This document shows, piece after piece, positions 63,990 through 64,000 of a stretch of DNA of 64,000 bases (positions are counted from its first letter, which is position 1; each line of letters begins with the position of its first letter). Under the pieces are notes generated by a model. The model was given only the letters and a program-made list of their open reading frames with translations. It searched no databases and was not told the origin of the DNA. Origin of the DNA: a virus. The position numbers and the translations under genes were made by a program. The stretch spans positions 62,001-126,000 of the IMG/VR virus record IMGVR_UViG_3300021963_000038; one strand, 5' to 3'.

Positions 63990-64000
63990 GAAAAAAGCGC

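Noticed and set aside
1-64000. Antisense (- strand) open frames
   Set aside because: All overlap well-supported + strand genes, show no SD or family motifs and are shadows of AT-rich coding sequence.
1-64000. CRISPR arrays, insertion sequences, attachment sites
   Set aside because: No regularly spaced repeats, transposase genes or integrase with flanking repeats were seen; the only clear direct repeats are the 24-bp and 25-bp pairs listed.

Overview
The window is a stretch of a T4-like (Straboviridae/Kyanoviridae-type) tailed phage genome. It carries most of the T4 replication core: sliding clamp gp45, clamp loader gp44/gp62, RegA, DNA polymerase gp43, UvsX, helicase gp41 and primase gp61. 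It also carries accessory genes typical of aquatic T4-like phages: Hsp20, PhoH, ThyX, NrdA/NrdB, a MazG-like protein, 2OG-Fe(II) oxygenases and a MoxR/VWA pair. Every supported gene is on the + strand, mostly with stop/start overlaps of 1-14 bases. The sequence is AT-rich. A lipoprotein o-spanin, an LpxH-like hydrolase and near-consensus sigma-70 promoters point to a Gram-negative, probably proteobacterial, host. I cannot name the host.

Layout. 1-4.2 kb: tail of an unknown gene, a VWA/HExxH protein plus MoxR-like ATPase pair, and a small winged-helix protein, each with its own strong promoter. 4.2-9.3 kb: a glycosyltransferase, dNMP kinase, then clamp, clamp loader and RegA with a PD-ExK-like protein inside the clamp-loader operon. 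9.3-14.3 kb: Hsp20, a phosphoesterase, dCMP deaminase, a cytidylyltransferase, MazG-like protein, and a rubrerythrin / DUF2061 / rubredoxin trio. 14.3-23 kb: polymerase (with a GIY-YIG-type endonuclease inserted at its 3' end), an Asp/Asn hydroxylase, UvsX and gp41. 23-25.8 kb: late genes, including a protein with a ligase-like KxDG motif. 25.8-36.3 kb: a compact sugar/cyclitol cluster. 36.3-43.7 kb: late proteins, several with N-termini like the T4 capsid-targeting sequence. 43.7-46.7 kb: lysis cassette (spanins, GH19 endolysin, holin-like proteins). 46.7-58.1 kb: primase, ThyX, ribonucleotide reductase, thioredoxin, lipid-related enzymes, an A-type Fe-S carrier, a secreted nuclease and PhoH. 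58.1-64 kb: many small early genes, an HNH endonuclease, repeated promoters and a structured leader RNA.

Working together: early sigma-70 promoters (many with an extended -10, TGnTATAAT-like) drive small host-takeover genes and the replication operons. Four ATAAATA motifs, the T4-type late promoter core, precede hsp20 and the putative virion genes. The nucleotide genes (NrdAB, thioredoxin, ThyX, dCMP deaminase, dNMP kinase, MazG-like) feed the replisome.

The strongest candidates for undescribed biology are: (i) the 25.8-36.3 kb cluster, which combines a valiolone-synthase-like cyclase with an E1-type 3-dehydrase and nucleotidyl- and glycosyltransferases; (ii) a set of enzymes with capsid-targeting-like N-termini that may be packaged and injected; (iii) an endonuclease that has acquired a copy of the polymerase's C-terminal clamp-binding-like tail within a 24-bp duplication; (iv) the rubrerythrin-DUF2061-rubredoxin operon; and (v) the three-way-junction leader RNA near the right end. 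All functions are read from sequence alone; no search was run.
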